64,000 nucleotides of DNA from positions 372,001 through 436,000 of the forward strand of contig NEEC01000004.1 of the NCBI GenBank assembly GCA_002189035.1, given 5' to 3'. The notes beneath the pieces are model-generated. The model did no database searches and had not been told where the DNA came from. It saw only the letters and a program-made list of their open reading frames with translations. Source of the stretch: Utricularia gibba. Taxonomy: Eukaryota; Streptophyta; Magnoliopsida; Lamiales; Lentibulariaceae. This document shows, one piece after another, positions 11,687-25,400 of this stretch. Within the stretch, counting starts at the first letter, position 1. Each line of letters begins with the position of its first letter. The translations under genes were made by a program, and so were the position numbers.

Positions 11687-12501
11687 GGGCCACTCCATCC
11701 ATAATAGTTTATGGTTGTTGTGTCACAAAAATCCATATTTTAATCGAAATAACAATTCAATCAAAATCGAATACTGATTTCAATTAGAAAAAAACTGCAA
11801 GTCACAAAAGCCCATATAGAAAGTAAAGCACTTATTTGTATTAAAACAATTAATCTCATATCAACAATTAAAAATAAAATAATTAAATATATAACACAAT
11901 TATAAATTATTATTAATTGATTGAATCTAATATTTTTTAATATAATATACGTTTCTTATGTATTTGAAATTAACGTGTATTCATTCCACTTATTGAATTC
12001 TAACTTTCAATATTTCCTACATGTGCACTAACTTTCAATAGAATCCAAGATGATGAAGAAACCACACGCATGCTAACGGGCTACATTTATTGGGCTTATT
12101 TCCTACATGGGCCCTAACGGTCCAAATCAAGAATGTTCACAACTCACAAGAGGTGGTCATTGCCGGGTTGGACCGGGCCACTTGACAGATAGTTGGACCG
12201 CGCTGCGTGTCCTCTATTTATGATGCTCGAGGGGAGTGTCGCGGTGCAGTGCACCGGTGGCACACGCAGAACGGATGGGGCGTTTACTGTTGGCCGGTGG
12301 GAGTCAACAGATGCATCATTTATTTCAAGTATGGTGCACCCCATGCACTGGTAAATTCTCATTTCATATGACGCCAACCTCCTCCTAATCCAACTGTCCA
12401 GTGACATAAGTTCGCATCAACATTCAACTCCCAACGACCACTCGTGCGTTCTATATACATGGCATCACAAGTACGGCACCCCCGTGAAATTGGGATGCAA
12501 C
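11687..12501. other. AT-rich spacer before the sterol oxidase gene
   Basis: Bases 11700-12060 are very AT-rich. From about 12130 the composition rises towards the promoter side of the next gene. I see no other gene. Confidence 0.35.
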
Positions 12502-13590
12502 ATGTTGCCTTATGCAACTATTCACGAAGCAGAGAGGGCTCTTGGGAGAGACCTGAATGTTGCAGAAGCACTGTGGTTCCACTACTCGGCAACGAGATCA
12601 GACTTTCTCTTGTTTATGCACAACATGGTTTTCTTTTGGGTTCTGTACACTGTGCTCCCGTTGCCCATCACAATCATGCAAGTCATTGGGGACAAGACTT
12701 GTGATGGCTTCAAGATTCAACCGACAGTCAGAACTCCATTTACAGAGATCGCTGCTTGCTACAAAAAAGTGCTGCTTTCTTTCATCTTCGTGGTTTGTCC
12801 TGGATATTCCATGCTGTACCCCGTGGTTAAGGTAACATGATTCGCCATTTTTAGTTAGATTATGTTGAACTACCAGATTCTGTGCTTCAACATCCTTAGA
12901 AGTTCATTTGGTTTCGTTATTCTGTCTGTTTTGTGTGTTTATGAATAATGAGGAACAAAATGAAAAACTAAGCTAAGGTGAACTGAATGCCATATGGATT
13001 TGGTTGTGTTGTGCGTGCTGCAGATAGCAGGGATAAGAACGAGTTTGCCACTACCTTCTGTATGGGAGATGCTCTCGCAGCTGCTGGTGTACATTCTTGC
13101 TGAGGACTACGCAAACTACTGGATACACAGACTGCTGCACTGTGAATGGGGTTACCAGAAAATCCATCGAGTTCACCATGAATACGAAGCTCCTTTTGGC
13201 TATGCTGCTCCTCGCGCCCATTGGGCGGAAGCTGTCCTCCTTGGGCTGCCTACGTTCCTCGGTCCTTTTCTGTGCCCTGGGCACATGATTACATTCTGGG
13301 TCTGGTTCGTGCTAAGAGAAACAGTAGCCATTGAAGCTCACGCTGGGTGCGTAGGATATGGGTGAAACCCATGGACTGTGTAGCAATCCATTGACTGTCC
13401 TTGTATCTCTGCATGTTGCAGGTATGAGTTTCCATGGAGTCCGTCGAAGTGCGTGCCGTTTTATGCTGGAGCGGCGCACCATGACCACCACCACTTCGTT
13501 GGAGGGAAATGCAGAAGCAACTTCGCTTCCATATTCACGTACTGCGATCACATCTACGGAACAAACAAGCCCACGCTCCGAAAACCATAG
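12502..13590 (+). CDS. SMO1: Methylsterol monooxygenase 1 (sterol C4-methyl oxidase)
   Basis: Predicted 273-residue ER membrane di-iron oxygenase. In the plant SMO1 branch it removes the first C-4 methyl of 4,4-dimethylsterols, working with NAD(P)H-derived electrons. Exons: 12502-12831, 13024-13346 and 13422-13590; the sum is 822 nt. The start gives MLPYATIHEAERALGRDL, as in the family. The three histidine clusters of the fatty acid hydroxylase superfamily are present: HRLLH, HRVHH and HHDHHH. Membrane segments lie near residues 35-60 and 85-110, with others between the His clusters. The SMO1 rather than SMO2 branch is favoured by the N-terminal sequence. The protein stops soon after IYGTNK, so it lacks the longer charged tail of Arabidopsis SMO1 proteins. 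No intron was found that would add it. Confidence 0.88.
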
Positions 13591-14470
13591 AACTTTGCTA
13601 GTTTCGGATTCAAACTCACCAACCTGATGTTCTTCCTGTCTTTAGAACTCCATTGATACCGCGGCAACCTTTTGTCCAGTCTGATGGAGATCTCCTTCAT
13701 CACAAACCCCGTTTTATTCATATACTGTCAGAGTTGCGCGGAAGCAAGAAGACAGACTGCTGGTTCTTAGTGAAAACAAGAAGCAGGATGCTTCAAGTTA
13801 GTCATAAAGCCTTCAACTTGACATCACCATTAGTTTTAACCATAGCCTTCGACTTAGTTCGATTTGCACACGCCCTGATAAACCTTGAAACAGGAGAAAA
13901 ACCAGAAGACGGAAACCTTCAAACTCAGCTCAGCATTCCCGACTGGTTCATCTTACTTACAGTAAGGCAAGCATCAGTTTAGTAACAGTGATCAAAACGT
14001 AGCCTAATAGAATGAGGGAACTGCGCACAAGATCACAACTAGAGCACCCTTCTCTGATAACTTTCATAGAATCTTCCTGGTGGAGAGAGCTTTGGATTTG
14101 AACAATTTGACCCACTTTCACTTTAGGAAACAAATGAGTGTTTTGGAAAAACCTAGTGATCAACTCAAACATAAAACTGCTATGGAACAGTTATAAACCG
14201 TTTAGCGGTTTTAAAGCACATGCCAGCAAATGGGAAGAGGCTCCACCTGTCCCGACCATCTTCTCTATATGCTCGCCCCTTTTGGTGGGGGCGGAGACCA
14301 TGTCTTCATCACTTTTTGACTTTGTAAATATTTGTATAAAAAACAATTTATTTAAAAAATGAATAAGAAATTCCAAAAAAGAAAAAAAGGTCTAATGGGC
14401 GAGGTTCTTGCTATTCTGCGACACCAATTTTCTCCTCTGCCAACAGCCCGGCAATTCGTACGGCATTCCG
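13591..14470. other. Spacer between SMO1 and the nucleotidyltransferase gene
   Basis: A plus-strand frame at 13653-13982 is open but has no recognisable features. The stretch otherwise looks like a 3' flank followed by the promoter and leader of the next gene. The codons at 14408-14470 are open in frame with the next gene but read poorly and are treated as leader. Confidence 0.35.
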
Positions 14471-17400
14471 ATGGGCGGCAAGCAGCAACTCTTGGATTCT
14501 CTTACGGCCCACATCTCTCTGTACCGCACTCGTCTTGCGGCCGGAAACCCGTCCCCGCCGACGAATCCTAGTTACCGCTCCGCCGTTCTCCGGTGGTTTT
14601 CTTCTCTCTCTGTTCACCAGCGCCGCGCTCATCTAACTGTTTTCGACAAGGAATTTGTAGCTATTCTACTTCAGATGAATGAGAAACTCCGATCCCGAGG
14701 CACTGGAAGGTTCATCATCCTCCCGGACTTGCCCCAATCTGATTCTAATCTTCCTACGGTGTGCTTCCGTAAATCTGATGGTCTTTTGGCGAGGTTTTCA
14801 GAATCAGACAGCCAGGCGCTCACTATTCGTCAATCTATCGGGCTTTTCAGCTCGAAGGAGGGCGAGTGTAAAGGCGCAGGAAATGGGTCTCCTTGTCTTG
14901 ATGTCATGTGCTTTACGGAGAGCTTATTGAAGGACGTCGATGAATTTGTTGCAATTATGGATAGGATTACAAATGGGGAGTTTCTAGGGGTCGGCGAGGA
15001 GGCGGAGATGGCCGGGGAGTGGGCGGAGCTTGCATGGTTGAAAGCGAAGGGATACTATAGCTTGGAAGAATTTGTTGCAAATCGATTGGAGATTGGATTG
15101 CGCTTTTCCTGGCTGAATTCTAACACTGGGAAGAAAAGAGGATTTAAGCTGAAAGAGAAATTAGTTGCAGCAGGTGTGGCTGCAAACTTGTTTTGGAGGA
15201 AGAAAGGGTGTCTTGATTGGTGGGAGAAGTTGGATGATACTGTGAAAAAGAAGGTTTACAATGCATATCTCGGTAAAGCTGCGCGCTTGCTGGTAATCAA
15301 TTCTTTGTTGTGGTCTCGGTTATAATTAGTATGAGCTTCATTTATGAAACAGCATAGATATTTCAATACGGTTTTAACGTATATGGAAAGTTTCTCAGTT
15401 TACTCTAGGATTTGTGTGCATTCCTGAACCAATTTAGATATGTTTTGTTTCTTTTTCTGTTTCCTTGTTTGATGGAAGCCATCTCAATCTCAGACGCCAT
15501 GCAGTCTGAAGCACAGCACTTTCGTCTTGGATGATAATATTTGGTGCAGTGGTGGGATTAATTCATTGACATTAAGATGCAATACAGCTTCATTGGGTGA
15601 AAACTTCTTTGACACCTTTAATTTATCCAGTTCTAGAAGTAAGTTTGAGGCCATTCCAAAGGAAGTTTCAAAGGATATCTCCACCCTGCATTGTATTGTC
15701 AATAGTTTGTACATACTTCAGGTTCTGTCTCTACTTTCAACAGCTCTAGCTAGTAGTTGTGACCCGGAGAACATTTTTTTTAGCTCTCTGGATTCTGTAA
15801 ATAGCATTCCTGATGTGATACTAAGAAGGCTTCGGGAAATACTCCTCGTTGTATCACTTGATTGGACAAAGTTTGAGTTGCTTGAAGGGGTGAACTTGAA
15901 ACCTCCTATTAAGAAATCAAATGAGAAAAGGGTTCCACCAAACCGCAAGAAAAAGTTGAAGAACAAAATTAAGAAATCAAATCCCCTTTCAAGTTGCTGT
16001 CTTGATGAATCAAAGTATGAGGAGCGGAGCAAGGTGAACCTTGTTTGCAATAAATATGTTCATGAAACCTTTGGTAAAGTGTGCAGGTTTTTCATACCAA
16101 TGCTTGACCTGTTCCACTTGAGTTTCAGGATGATGGTAATAGAGCATCCGATAATTTTGGTGATAATGTTCCAGAGAGTGATCTTCTTGAAGGGAATTGC
16201 ATATCTTCAAAAGCAATGGTTGTTCTTATTCTTCATTTTGTGTGGATGCTGATTGACATGTCTGGAATTTTTAATTGATATTTGTCACTGGCAGGAAGCT
16301 ATTAAAGGAGCGGATGATAGAAAGTTTCTAGGTGTAACAAGGAAGAGTAGGAAAGAAAAAAGGAAGGTCAAAAGCTCTAATTTTCCTACTCCCGAGCTAT
16401 CATCTACCGGTGTTTCTGGTCACCTGGGTGTACCCAAGCTGTCCAATTCTACCTCAGAAAGTCTAAGCATGGATTTTTCATCAAAGGATAGGGTTGACAA
16501 TAGCGATGGCCATCCAACCAGTAGCCATTCTTCTAGAGATGATGGCATTCCATCCTTAAGTAGTGATCAAGACTTCGGCAACACAATCCCTAATCACGCT
16601 GTTGCTAGTATTGAGGATTCTTTAATATCTGAAGGTGATTCGAGTTCAAAAACTATGGTTCCTTCGGAAAAATGCATTGATACAAGCCCGGCACGTTTGG
16701 ATTCCCGAAGAAATGCAGTTGATTCTTTTAGGAATTTAGTCAAAGATGGTGAATTACAGGCAGAAACCTCATCTATTCAGGATCAACCAACTCCTAGGGT
16801 CATTCGAGTGGGTGCTGCCATAAATTCGCCTGCATATGTTTCTTATGAGTGGCCTAGCATAGCTCCTATTCATCAATTAACAGATCCTCGTCTTCCTGCT
16901 GCTACCGACAGATTGCATCTTGATGTTGGGCACAATCTGCAAAATCATTTCCACCATTCTTTTCTGCAGAACTTGCATTCCAGAAAATCTGCTACTCAGA
17001 AAGCCTACAGTGGAATCGTCAGATCCATTCCTATAAGTTTAGATTGCCCTCCCTCGATGCATGGTTATGACAGATGTATTCCATCATTTTCTCGCAATTA
17101 TGATGCTGAGTTGTTGTCACGGAGGCAATCATGTTTTCAAACTGTCTCCTGTGGTGCTAATACTTCAGAGGATGAAAGAACTGTCTGTGGTGAAACCTTA
17201 GACTATGCTGATATTACAAGTTCACAAGAAATTGTAGATGAGCATGAAAAAAACTGGATGTCTGAAGAGGAGACAGAAACTCAAGCCTTGGGTATGATTG
17301 ATTACAATCAGTACTTTGGTGGTGGTGTAATGTACTGGAATCCATCTGATTGTCTTGTGAACAATTTCTCCGGACCTCCCTCTCTTTGTTCTGACGATAG

Positions 17401-20400
17401 TTCTTGGGCCTGGAGGGAAGCTGATTTGAATAGATCTGTTGATGATATGGTTACCTTCTCCTCCTCGTACAGTGGCTTGACTTCTCCCTCCGCTGCTTCT
17501 TTTTGCTCCCCTTTTGATCCTTTGGCAGTAGGAAATCTTGGTTATGTTGTGTCTGGCAGTGAAATTAGCGGTAAGATTCTGCATTCTTCCAAACTGACTG
17601 ACGCTGGTTCTGAGGAGGGCACTGCGGGGTCAGTATCGAGTGTCTGTGATGCAGAAGGGAAGACCCTTGACACGCTACCATATCCCATTCTTAGGCCTAT
17701 AATTATTCCAAGTATGTCTAGGGAAAAACCAAGATCAGAGTTTCGCCGTAGTTATGATCATAAAAGTCCCCGTGTCCCGCCAAACAGGAGAGAACAGCCT
17801 CGTATTAAAAGACCACCATCCCCTGTGGTCTTGTGCGTTCCAAGTGCTCCCCGCCCTCCCCCACCATCACCTGTTGGGGAGTCTAGGAAACACAGGGGTT
17901 TTCCCACTGTCAGGTCTGGCAGCTCAAGCCCAAGGCACTGGGGCGTGAAGAGTTGGTTCCATGATGGTATCAATTCCGAAGATGCCAATGTGCCTGTTGA
18001 AGGCAATGGAGTAGTCTGGCCGTGTTGGAGGAACAAAGGAATTGCAGCCCGGCAGCTGGCTCAACCTTTGGTGGGAAAACTGCTTCAAGAGCGGCTTGTT
18101 GCTATTTGTCAGCTGGCTCGTGATAGAGAGCATGTATGTCTTCTGCTTCTGATTATGCCTTCATCTAGTCGCCTTCACACGGTTACTATTAAACTCTTTT
18201 ATTTGATGCGTCTTAACATTCCAGCCTGATGTGAAATTTCCACTGCAACCTCCTGAAACACAAAACAGCTCTCTGAGCAAGACATCCCAGTCAATGATTC
18301 ATGACACTCTGCACGAGGAAATTACCACTTTCTGCAAGAAGGTAACCTGCTTTGATGCCATTTTTGACATCTCACTCAATTATTTGGTGTTTGACTTTAA
18401 ATATTTTTTCTTGTTACTCATTTTCTGGGAACTATTAATCGACTTTTAAGGTTATGGCTGAGAATCTGATGAGGAAACCTTACATTAACTGGGCTGTTAA
18501 GCGTGTTGCACGTTCTCTCCAAGTGTTGTGGCCTCGCTCTCAAACTAACGTCTTTGGTTCAAATGCTACTGGTTTAGCTTTGCCATCTAGTGATGTTGAC
18601 CTGGTGATTTGTCTCCCCCCTGTTCGAAATTTGGTGAGAATGCAATGGCTTTCAGTTTGGCCATTTTCTCCAAAAAAAAAAAGAAAAAAGAAAGAAACCT
18701 CAAAATGAAGCTCACCATATGATTTAATTCAGGAGCCTATCAAAGAAGCTGGAATCTTAGAGGGCAGAAATGGCATCAAGGAAACTTGTCTTCAGGTTAG
18801 ATGGATAACAAGAAAAGGATCTGTGTTGACCTTATCCATTATATCTACCTGAACCCCTTTTTTTCCATGTCTGCGTGCAATTCCCTGGCTTATCATTGTT
18901 TTTCTTTTTAAATTAGCACGCCGCTAGGTATCTTGCAAACCAGGAGTGGGTCAAAAGTGACTCTCTGAAGATCGTTGAAAACACTGCTGTAATTACCTGC
19001 TCTAAGCTTATGCCACTCACCCCCCCCCCCCCCCCTGAATGCTGCTCTTTAACCCTTTTTCTCCTATCAATTTTGCAATGGTTATAGATCCCCATAATAA
19101 TGGTTGTCGTGGAAGTTCCTCATGATATCACCTCTACTTGGACGAGCGTTGACAAACCATTGGACCAAGCAGATGAAATATCCATACCCGTAGGCGATCC
19201 TTCACAAGGTGATTCAGTTACCTCTGCTACACCATCACAAAAGTTGAACGTAAGAATCAACAATAAATGTGATGGATTGAAATCTGTCCATCTGGACATC
19301 AGTTTCAAATCTTCAACGCACAGTGGAATTCAGACGACTGGACTGGTATTTGTCTCTCCTAGCAGTGTTAGCCAGTGAAGAGATTTTTCCTGAAATTTTA
19401 CATTTTTTTATTTATTTCGTTCTGCCCTCGTATTCTCATTTTTTGCTGTTCTGCGAAACCTCATGCAGGTTAAAGATCTTACGGAACAATTTCCTGCACT
19501 GACACCTCTCGCACTTGTACTAAAGCAGTTTTTGGCTGATCGCGGTTTAGACCAGTCCTACTCAGGTGGTTTAAATTCATATTGTCTGGTAAGTTAACGC
19601 ATTTTTTATTTAAAGAAGGGTTCCCAGTTTGAGATTCTTTCCCTTTTTCTGTGGACCTTGTTTTGCATTACTCACTTTGATTCCGCATTGGTGGCAGACA
19701 TTACTGATTACAAGATTTTTGCAGCACGAGCATCATCATGGTCGCCCTATCAATCAAGTATGAATGGTTTGCATTTCGTTGACATAATACAGTATCCAGC
19801 ATTAATACCTATATATTTTAATGTGGAAAAGGACCTCATTCCCATAGCTGTCTTTCATTATCAAACCTTTCATTTTCAGCGTGGCTTTTCCACCAATTTA
19901 GGATATTGGATAAATTTATTGGACAGCCTTTTGGAATCATTTTTTCCTTTAAATGACATTCTTCTTCTTTTTTTCCGTAGAACTACGGAAGCCTTCTGAT
20001 GGATTTTCTGTACTTTTTTGGGTAAGTAATTTGCCATAAGCAGGTTCGTCAAATAAGGTTTTACTCCCCCTCATTTTTCTGGACTATGGTTGCTCCAGGA
20101 ATGTTTTTGATCCAAAGCGAATGCGTATTTGTGTACAGGGGAGTGGTGTCTATTTAAACAGGGAGCGCGGGTGCAGGTAGGGGAGGAGAGAAACAATCAA
20201 TATATGTTTCATCGTACCTACCATTACTCCAATTTCATTGTCAAAGTTTTTTTTTATTGTGCAGCATTGACCCACTTCATATTGATGATCCTCTCCTTTT
20301 GACTAACAATGTTGGGAGGAATTGTTTCCGAATTCATCAGTGTATCAAGGTGGGTTGACCCTTCAGGCCATTTCATTCACTTCCTCCTCTGCCGCATTCA

Positions 20401-20617
20401 TTGAACCTGGTAATTGACGAGGGACTAAAAATCTTTTCCTGCATTGCATCTGATGCAGGCATTTGCTGATGCATATGCAATGCTTGAAAATGAGCTCATG
20501 GATGATGTTAATACTGAAATCAAGCCAACCCAGAAACTCCTTCCAAAGTTAATCCCAAGCATGGCTCAGCATCTGGATGGTTTTTCCTGGAAAGAGGACC
20601 AGACGCCACTTGACTAA
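14471..20617 (+). CDS. MEE44: Large nucleotidyltransferase-fold protein, MEE44-like
   Basis: Predicted 1508-residue protein with a C-terminal DNA polymerase beta-like nucleotidyltransferase core and PAP/OAS1-type substrate-binding region. Fifteen exons: 14471-15292, 15494-16033, 16129-16218, 16295-18133, 18225-18341, 18451-18633, 18733-18795, 18917-18988, 19088-19345, 19469-19588, 19698-19757, 19981-20021, 20099-20176, 20265-20349 and 20459-20617 (4527 nt). The catalytic motif is FGSNATGLALPSSDVDLV, with the GS and paired Asp. A third acidic residue is in VHLDISF. The substrate-binding part has LTPLALVLKQFLADRGL, SGGLNSYCL, NYGSLLMDFLYFFG and FDPKRM. The first ~1000 residues are poorly conserved, Ser/Pro-rich and Lys-rich, apart from the start MGGKQQLLDSL. 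I recall similar architecture in Arabidopsis MEE44 (an embryo-arrest gene). Terminal nucleotidyl transfer to RNA is the likely activity by fold; the substrate is unknown. Confidence 0.85.
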
Positions 20618-20896
20618 CACCTTACTAAAGAACATACATACACCCTGCTCTGGAAACAGGCCAATACATACTGCATATAGCTGCCGGTCTTTCATGTGGA
20701 TGACGACTGCTCAGTGCCCTTAGGGCTGGATCCTGTGACCCCAACGGGTGATCATCTGATTGTATAGTTCACACATTTTTGGAGCAGGTATTAACTAACA
20801 TAAAAATATATTGACACGTTCCACTTGCTTTCTGAATGGGAAGGAATATACTCAACATCTATCCGTACTCTGAGCCATTACTACTGTTACTAATGA

Positions 20897-21995
20897 TCAG
20901 GTAAAAAAATCGGCATCCTTGGGTGGACCTCTGGTGAGCTTGTTCTGTAGCTCCACTTGCTTAGGTACCACCAGTTCCACATCCTGTCCCAGAGACGCGA
21001 AGTACCGCTCAAGAACCTTCTGCAATCACACCCAGGAATACGCATATGAACTGGTCATCAATCATATCCTTTCCAAAAGGCTTTCTGAAAATGAAGAAGA
21101 TTCACACACCAACTCACTTACCACTGCAGCATATGCATCGACCTCTGTTTGCCGAACAGACTTACGGATGCCACTGAGTGCAACGCAATGAACTTGAGTC
21201 AGATTGTGGTTATAATGGTCAAGAAACAAGATGATGCGTTATTACTCTGCTATCATATGGTCTACAGCCTCGGCAGATGTTCCATGCTCATCCTGCAAGT
21301 ACACTCTCCATCCCCTTGTAACGTGTTGGGAGAAGTGGCAAGAACAAAGCATTTAGGTTGAGAGTATGGAATGTCAGAATGTAGTAATACGGTACCTGTC
21401 TGCAGCTAGAATTGCAAGCCTCCCAGCGACACTGCGAACTTTGTTTGATTGCTGGGTTTCCTTCCCTTCTCTGGTTTTTGGGATACCAACTATGAACTCA
21501 TCGACTTCCTGCTAGCGCAACAGAACAAGCCCATCCGTAGACGATCGACCATTGTACATTTGTTGTCTACCAAGAAAGAGAGAAAGACCTGGTTCGAAGC
21601 AATTTCAAGGAGTTTCTGCTCTAGCTTCTGGCCTCGTAGTTGAAGCACCTAAACAGGACGCATAAGAGCCGCTGAATATATATAATGTTTGTATGGTTCT
21701 TCTGTTTGTTGTTGTTCTAACTTCTAACCGTGAGTGGACGAAAGGAGAAGCCTTTGCTTATGGCGACGCCTGTTCGAGAAAATCCCAAATCCACTCCAAG
21801 GCTGAAACCGCCGCGCCATGAGGGATCACGCTTCCGCCGTGCGGCGTTGGGGGGAATACGTTCCTCCCAAGTCCAGCACTCGTCGGTGGATGCGTCGGCG
21901 GCCGGGGATTTTGAAATCCTTGGACATTGAAGAACCCGAAGAGGGTTTCGGGTACTTGAGAAAGCCAGCGCATTCACTGAGAATTGAAGCGCCAT
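20897..21995 (-). CDS. YqgF/RuvX-like putative pre-16S rRNA nuclease, probably plastid-targeted
   Basis: Predicted 227-residue protein of the YqgF (RuvX) RNase H-like family, known in bacteria as a Holliday-junction-resolvase-like nuclease that trims pre-16S rRNA. Exons read on the minus strand: 21995-21729, 21648-21589, 21508-21396, 21314-21246, 21173-21122 and 21019-20897 (684 nt). The core begins with LGVDLGFSRTGVA, carrying the first catalytic Asp. It continues with DEFIVGIPKTREGKETQQ and VYLQDEHGTSAEA, holding the DE pair. The last acidic element is in VDAYAAV. About 70 residues precede the core; they are rich in Ser and Arg with few acids, which suggests a chloroplast transit peptide (inference). 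The gene is tail-to-tail with the MEE44-like gene and divergent from MLO. Confidence 0.88.
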
Positions 21996-22457
21996 TCGTT
22001 CACCTTCTTCAGCCACGCTTGATTTTATTTATTTTCCTTTTTTTTTTTTTAGATTTTTCCGATCCTTTTAAACTATAATTTCCAAGAAATATACTGCCAT
22101 GTATTTGTTTCATGGGATGCATGTGGTTTTGCATTTTACAAACACCCGCTTGCAGTTCCGAGTGGTTTTGCGGTGATTGAAAGATGGGAGCTTTTACAGT
22201 CTCCCCAGAACACCCTCTTTCAGTGCGAGGAGCTCTACTTACTAGCCGAGCAATAATGCTACGTGTGCGAGCGAATTCTTTCCTCAGCATTGACCACAAC
22301 AATAATGGCTTCATTAATGCTATCCTCCAATATGTCACCCTGCTGGGAAGAATTTCTTTTACGGGGGAACCCCCACATGGGAAAAGGAAAACAACGATTT
22401 TAAGCAGTTTCGGGAAAATACTCATTCCAAGGCTCTTGCTTATGTAGATTGATAGCA
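21996..22457. promoter_or_regulatory. Shared upstream region of the YqgF and MLO genes
   Basis: The two start codons face away from each other across about 460 bp, so both promoters must lie here or overlap neighbouring transcripts. There is a T run near 22038-22049. No firm TATA box is assigned. Confidence 0.4.
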
Positions 22458-25400
22458 ATGGGTGCTCAGGAAGGAAGATCCCTGACCGAAACGCCTACAT
22501 GGGCGGTGGCTACTGTCACCACTTTTATGCTGTCAGTTGGATTTTTCATTCATTGGGGTTGAAGAAGTTTGGCAAGGTATAACATCTCTATTTGATATTT
22601 TATGTTTTGGACATGTTTTGATTCCGAATGAAAGTTCTGTTGTGTTTGTGTTTGCAGTGGTTGGAGAAAACTAAAAGGAAGCAGCTTCTTGCAGCTCTAA
22701 ATAAAATTAAGGAAGGTACGAGGAAGAGTGTTCTTTTGAAAGCCTTGTTGTATTTTTGTTCCTCTTTTTTGGGTGAAAGTATGATAGGTAGAGTATGTTC
22801 TGTTGTGCGGACAGAGTTAATAGTATTTGGGCTTCTGTCGTTGCTGATGGGACATTGGATCGTTTTTGTCACGAGAATTTGTGTCAAGTCATCAACATTG
22901 ACTAGCAAATTCTACCCGTGTGTGCCTTCGGATTATCCAAACCTCCATGCTGTTGAGCACAAGACTATTTTTACAAAATATGAGTACTTGAACACCTCAA
23001 CACCAAGACTATTGTTGGATGGGTTGCACGAAGATTTCTGTCCCAAGGTGATCTTCCAATACATGCTGGACAATGCTAAGTTTTGTTGAATTTGTGTGGT
23101 TCCTCTTCTTCTTCTTTTTTTTCATTGATTTTGATTACCTCATGGTGGGAGTCTATGATCTCCCCAATGCTCGTTATGCTGAGAAGCCTGTTTACTGAAT
23201 GTGTTTCCATACATTATGATAGATATTGTGTTTTAATGCAATGAAATGTGAAGTATCATTCTTTTTTATACCCATCAGCGGGTTTCTTTTTCTATCTGTC
23301 ATAGTAAAATGCAATTGTTTGAAATTTAGTGTTATCTTCAGGGGCAGGAATCATTTGCTTCGTATGAAAGCCTAAATCAGCTTCATCGCTTCTTGTTTGT
23401 TCTCGGTGTAATCCATGTATCCTATAGCTTTTTATCTGTTGCACTAGCCATGGTGAAGGTAATTTTAAAAAAAAATTGAGGTTGATGCATTTACGTTATG
23501 CTGTAAGCTCTTCATGGCGAGTAATTCTGGATATAGATATATAGTTGGAGAACATGGGAAAACGATGCCAAGACAGTAGCTTTAAGAGGTCTACTAATGG
23601 TCGGCACAACTACAGGTGGTTGACAGGATGTTCTCCATTGGTATTTTATTTGACAATGTTGCTGTTGCCGATTATGAATTTTTAAATTTGAAGATTCTGA
23701 AGATGGTGGAGGAAAGGATTTGCAGGGGCGCCTATCAAGTTTTATATCTAGCCATACTTCTCACCCCTGGAGTCAGCACAGAGTGCTTGTATGGCTGGTA
23801 TGCTCCTACAGAGGTCTATATTATTTGGTTGCTGTAAGAATTGGTTTTTTAGGACATCTTGCTGCCAAATAGTAGGAACCATTCGACCTTGGTGAAGCCC
23901 ATGTAGATTAATATTTGACATTCGTTGTAGTTCTTAAAGAAATGCTACAGTTTTCTGCTCTCTTCTGCGAATAGGCATTCTTAAAGATAGCTTTTCTTCT
24001 ACATTCTTATTCTTCTCTTACGTTGTTTTTTCATATTGTCATACAGCTTTGTTTCAGTCGTCAATTTTGGAGTTCAATAAATCAAGCTGACTACTCAACT
24101 CTTCGATATGGATTCCTCACTGTAAGCTGACTCGCATTACGCATACGCAGCATTTCATGTGATTTGTCGTTATTTCATGCAATGTTTTCTTTCTTGTCCT
24201 CGTCACTTTCACTGTGAGTGTCAACACGTAGTTGATCTCACATTGCAGAAACAAGCCCATATGGTGTTTCTCAGCTATGCTAAATACTAGAACAGAGAAG
24301 TGCATAAATCTCCTGTTTTTGTCATCTCATTTTAATATCAAATATTAGGTACACCACAAAATCCACCTTTTGCTGTGAACATCAGGGTTTTCTTTGCTTC
24401 CTCCTGCAGACTCACCAGCTACCCTTCACGTACGACTTCCACAATTATATGCTTCGTACTATGGAAGAAGAATTTCGAGACATTGTTGGCATCAGGTATC
24501 CAAGATTTGATTTTTTCCTAATCTTAGCAAATGATGTCATTGCCTATCTTTCACCAAACTTTCGATTGATTGAGCCTGGGAGTTCTCCTTTTTTTGTAGC
24601 ATCCCACTTTGGATCTTTGCTTTGGTCTGCATCATCTTAGGATTTCATGGTAATTTCTTCCACTACATCAGTTTCTAATTTCACCTGAAATTGCATGCCC
24701 CTAATAAACCGCACTTTGAAATGCAGCAGTTGATTCCCATAATATTGTTAACAAGTTGACAGCAATTTGTAGTAAATCTTTGAAATTTTGATTACCAAGT
24801 CATTTTCCATGCTCTTTCTATTTACTAGTAGCATGTTTTGAACATAGGAACAAATATATACTTCTGGGTTTCTTTCCTCCCTGCAGTTGTAAGATTTTCT
24901 TTGCTTTCTGGTATTCTTTTATTGTTATTCTGATCAACCCTTCTCCCACCTTTTGTCTCATTTGTATTGAACTGTGCCCAGTTAATCTTAGTGGTCGGTA
25001 CAAAACTTCATCATGTTGTTGTGAAGTTGGCTACGGAGGTCAGGTATTCAAGCCAGTGGACTGGATTTCAACAGTTCAATCTGAGGGACGAGCTCTTCTG
25101 GTTTGGCAAGCCCCAGTTCCTCCTCCGGCTGATACAATTCATCTCGTTCCAGGTTAGTGAGTTCATCCCCCTTTTACATAGAGAAGCTACTGCATTGAAC
25201 GCCAGTCATCTATAATTTGGATGTCATGCCGTTGCAGAATGCATTTGAGATGGCAATGTACTTATGGTCAATGGTAAGATGTGTGATTTATGCATCCACC
25301 ATTTAATGCCACGCACTGTGTACACTTGTGTGTGCTTGTGGCAACTTTGTGCTTATGCTGTTTCCTTCTTAGTGGGAGGTTAAAGAAACATCGTGTTTTA

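Noticed and set aside
19020-19035. Run of about 16 C
   Set aside because: It is within an intron of the nucleotidyltransferase gene; a simple repeat with no sign of function.
22009-22458. Minus-strand frame of 149 codons upstream of the YqgF gene
   Set aside because: It covers the divergent promoter, has no motif and does not splice in phase to YqgF.
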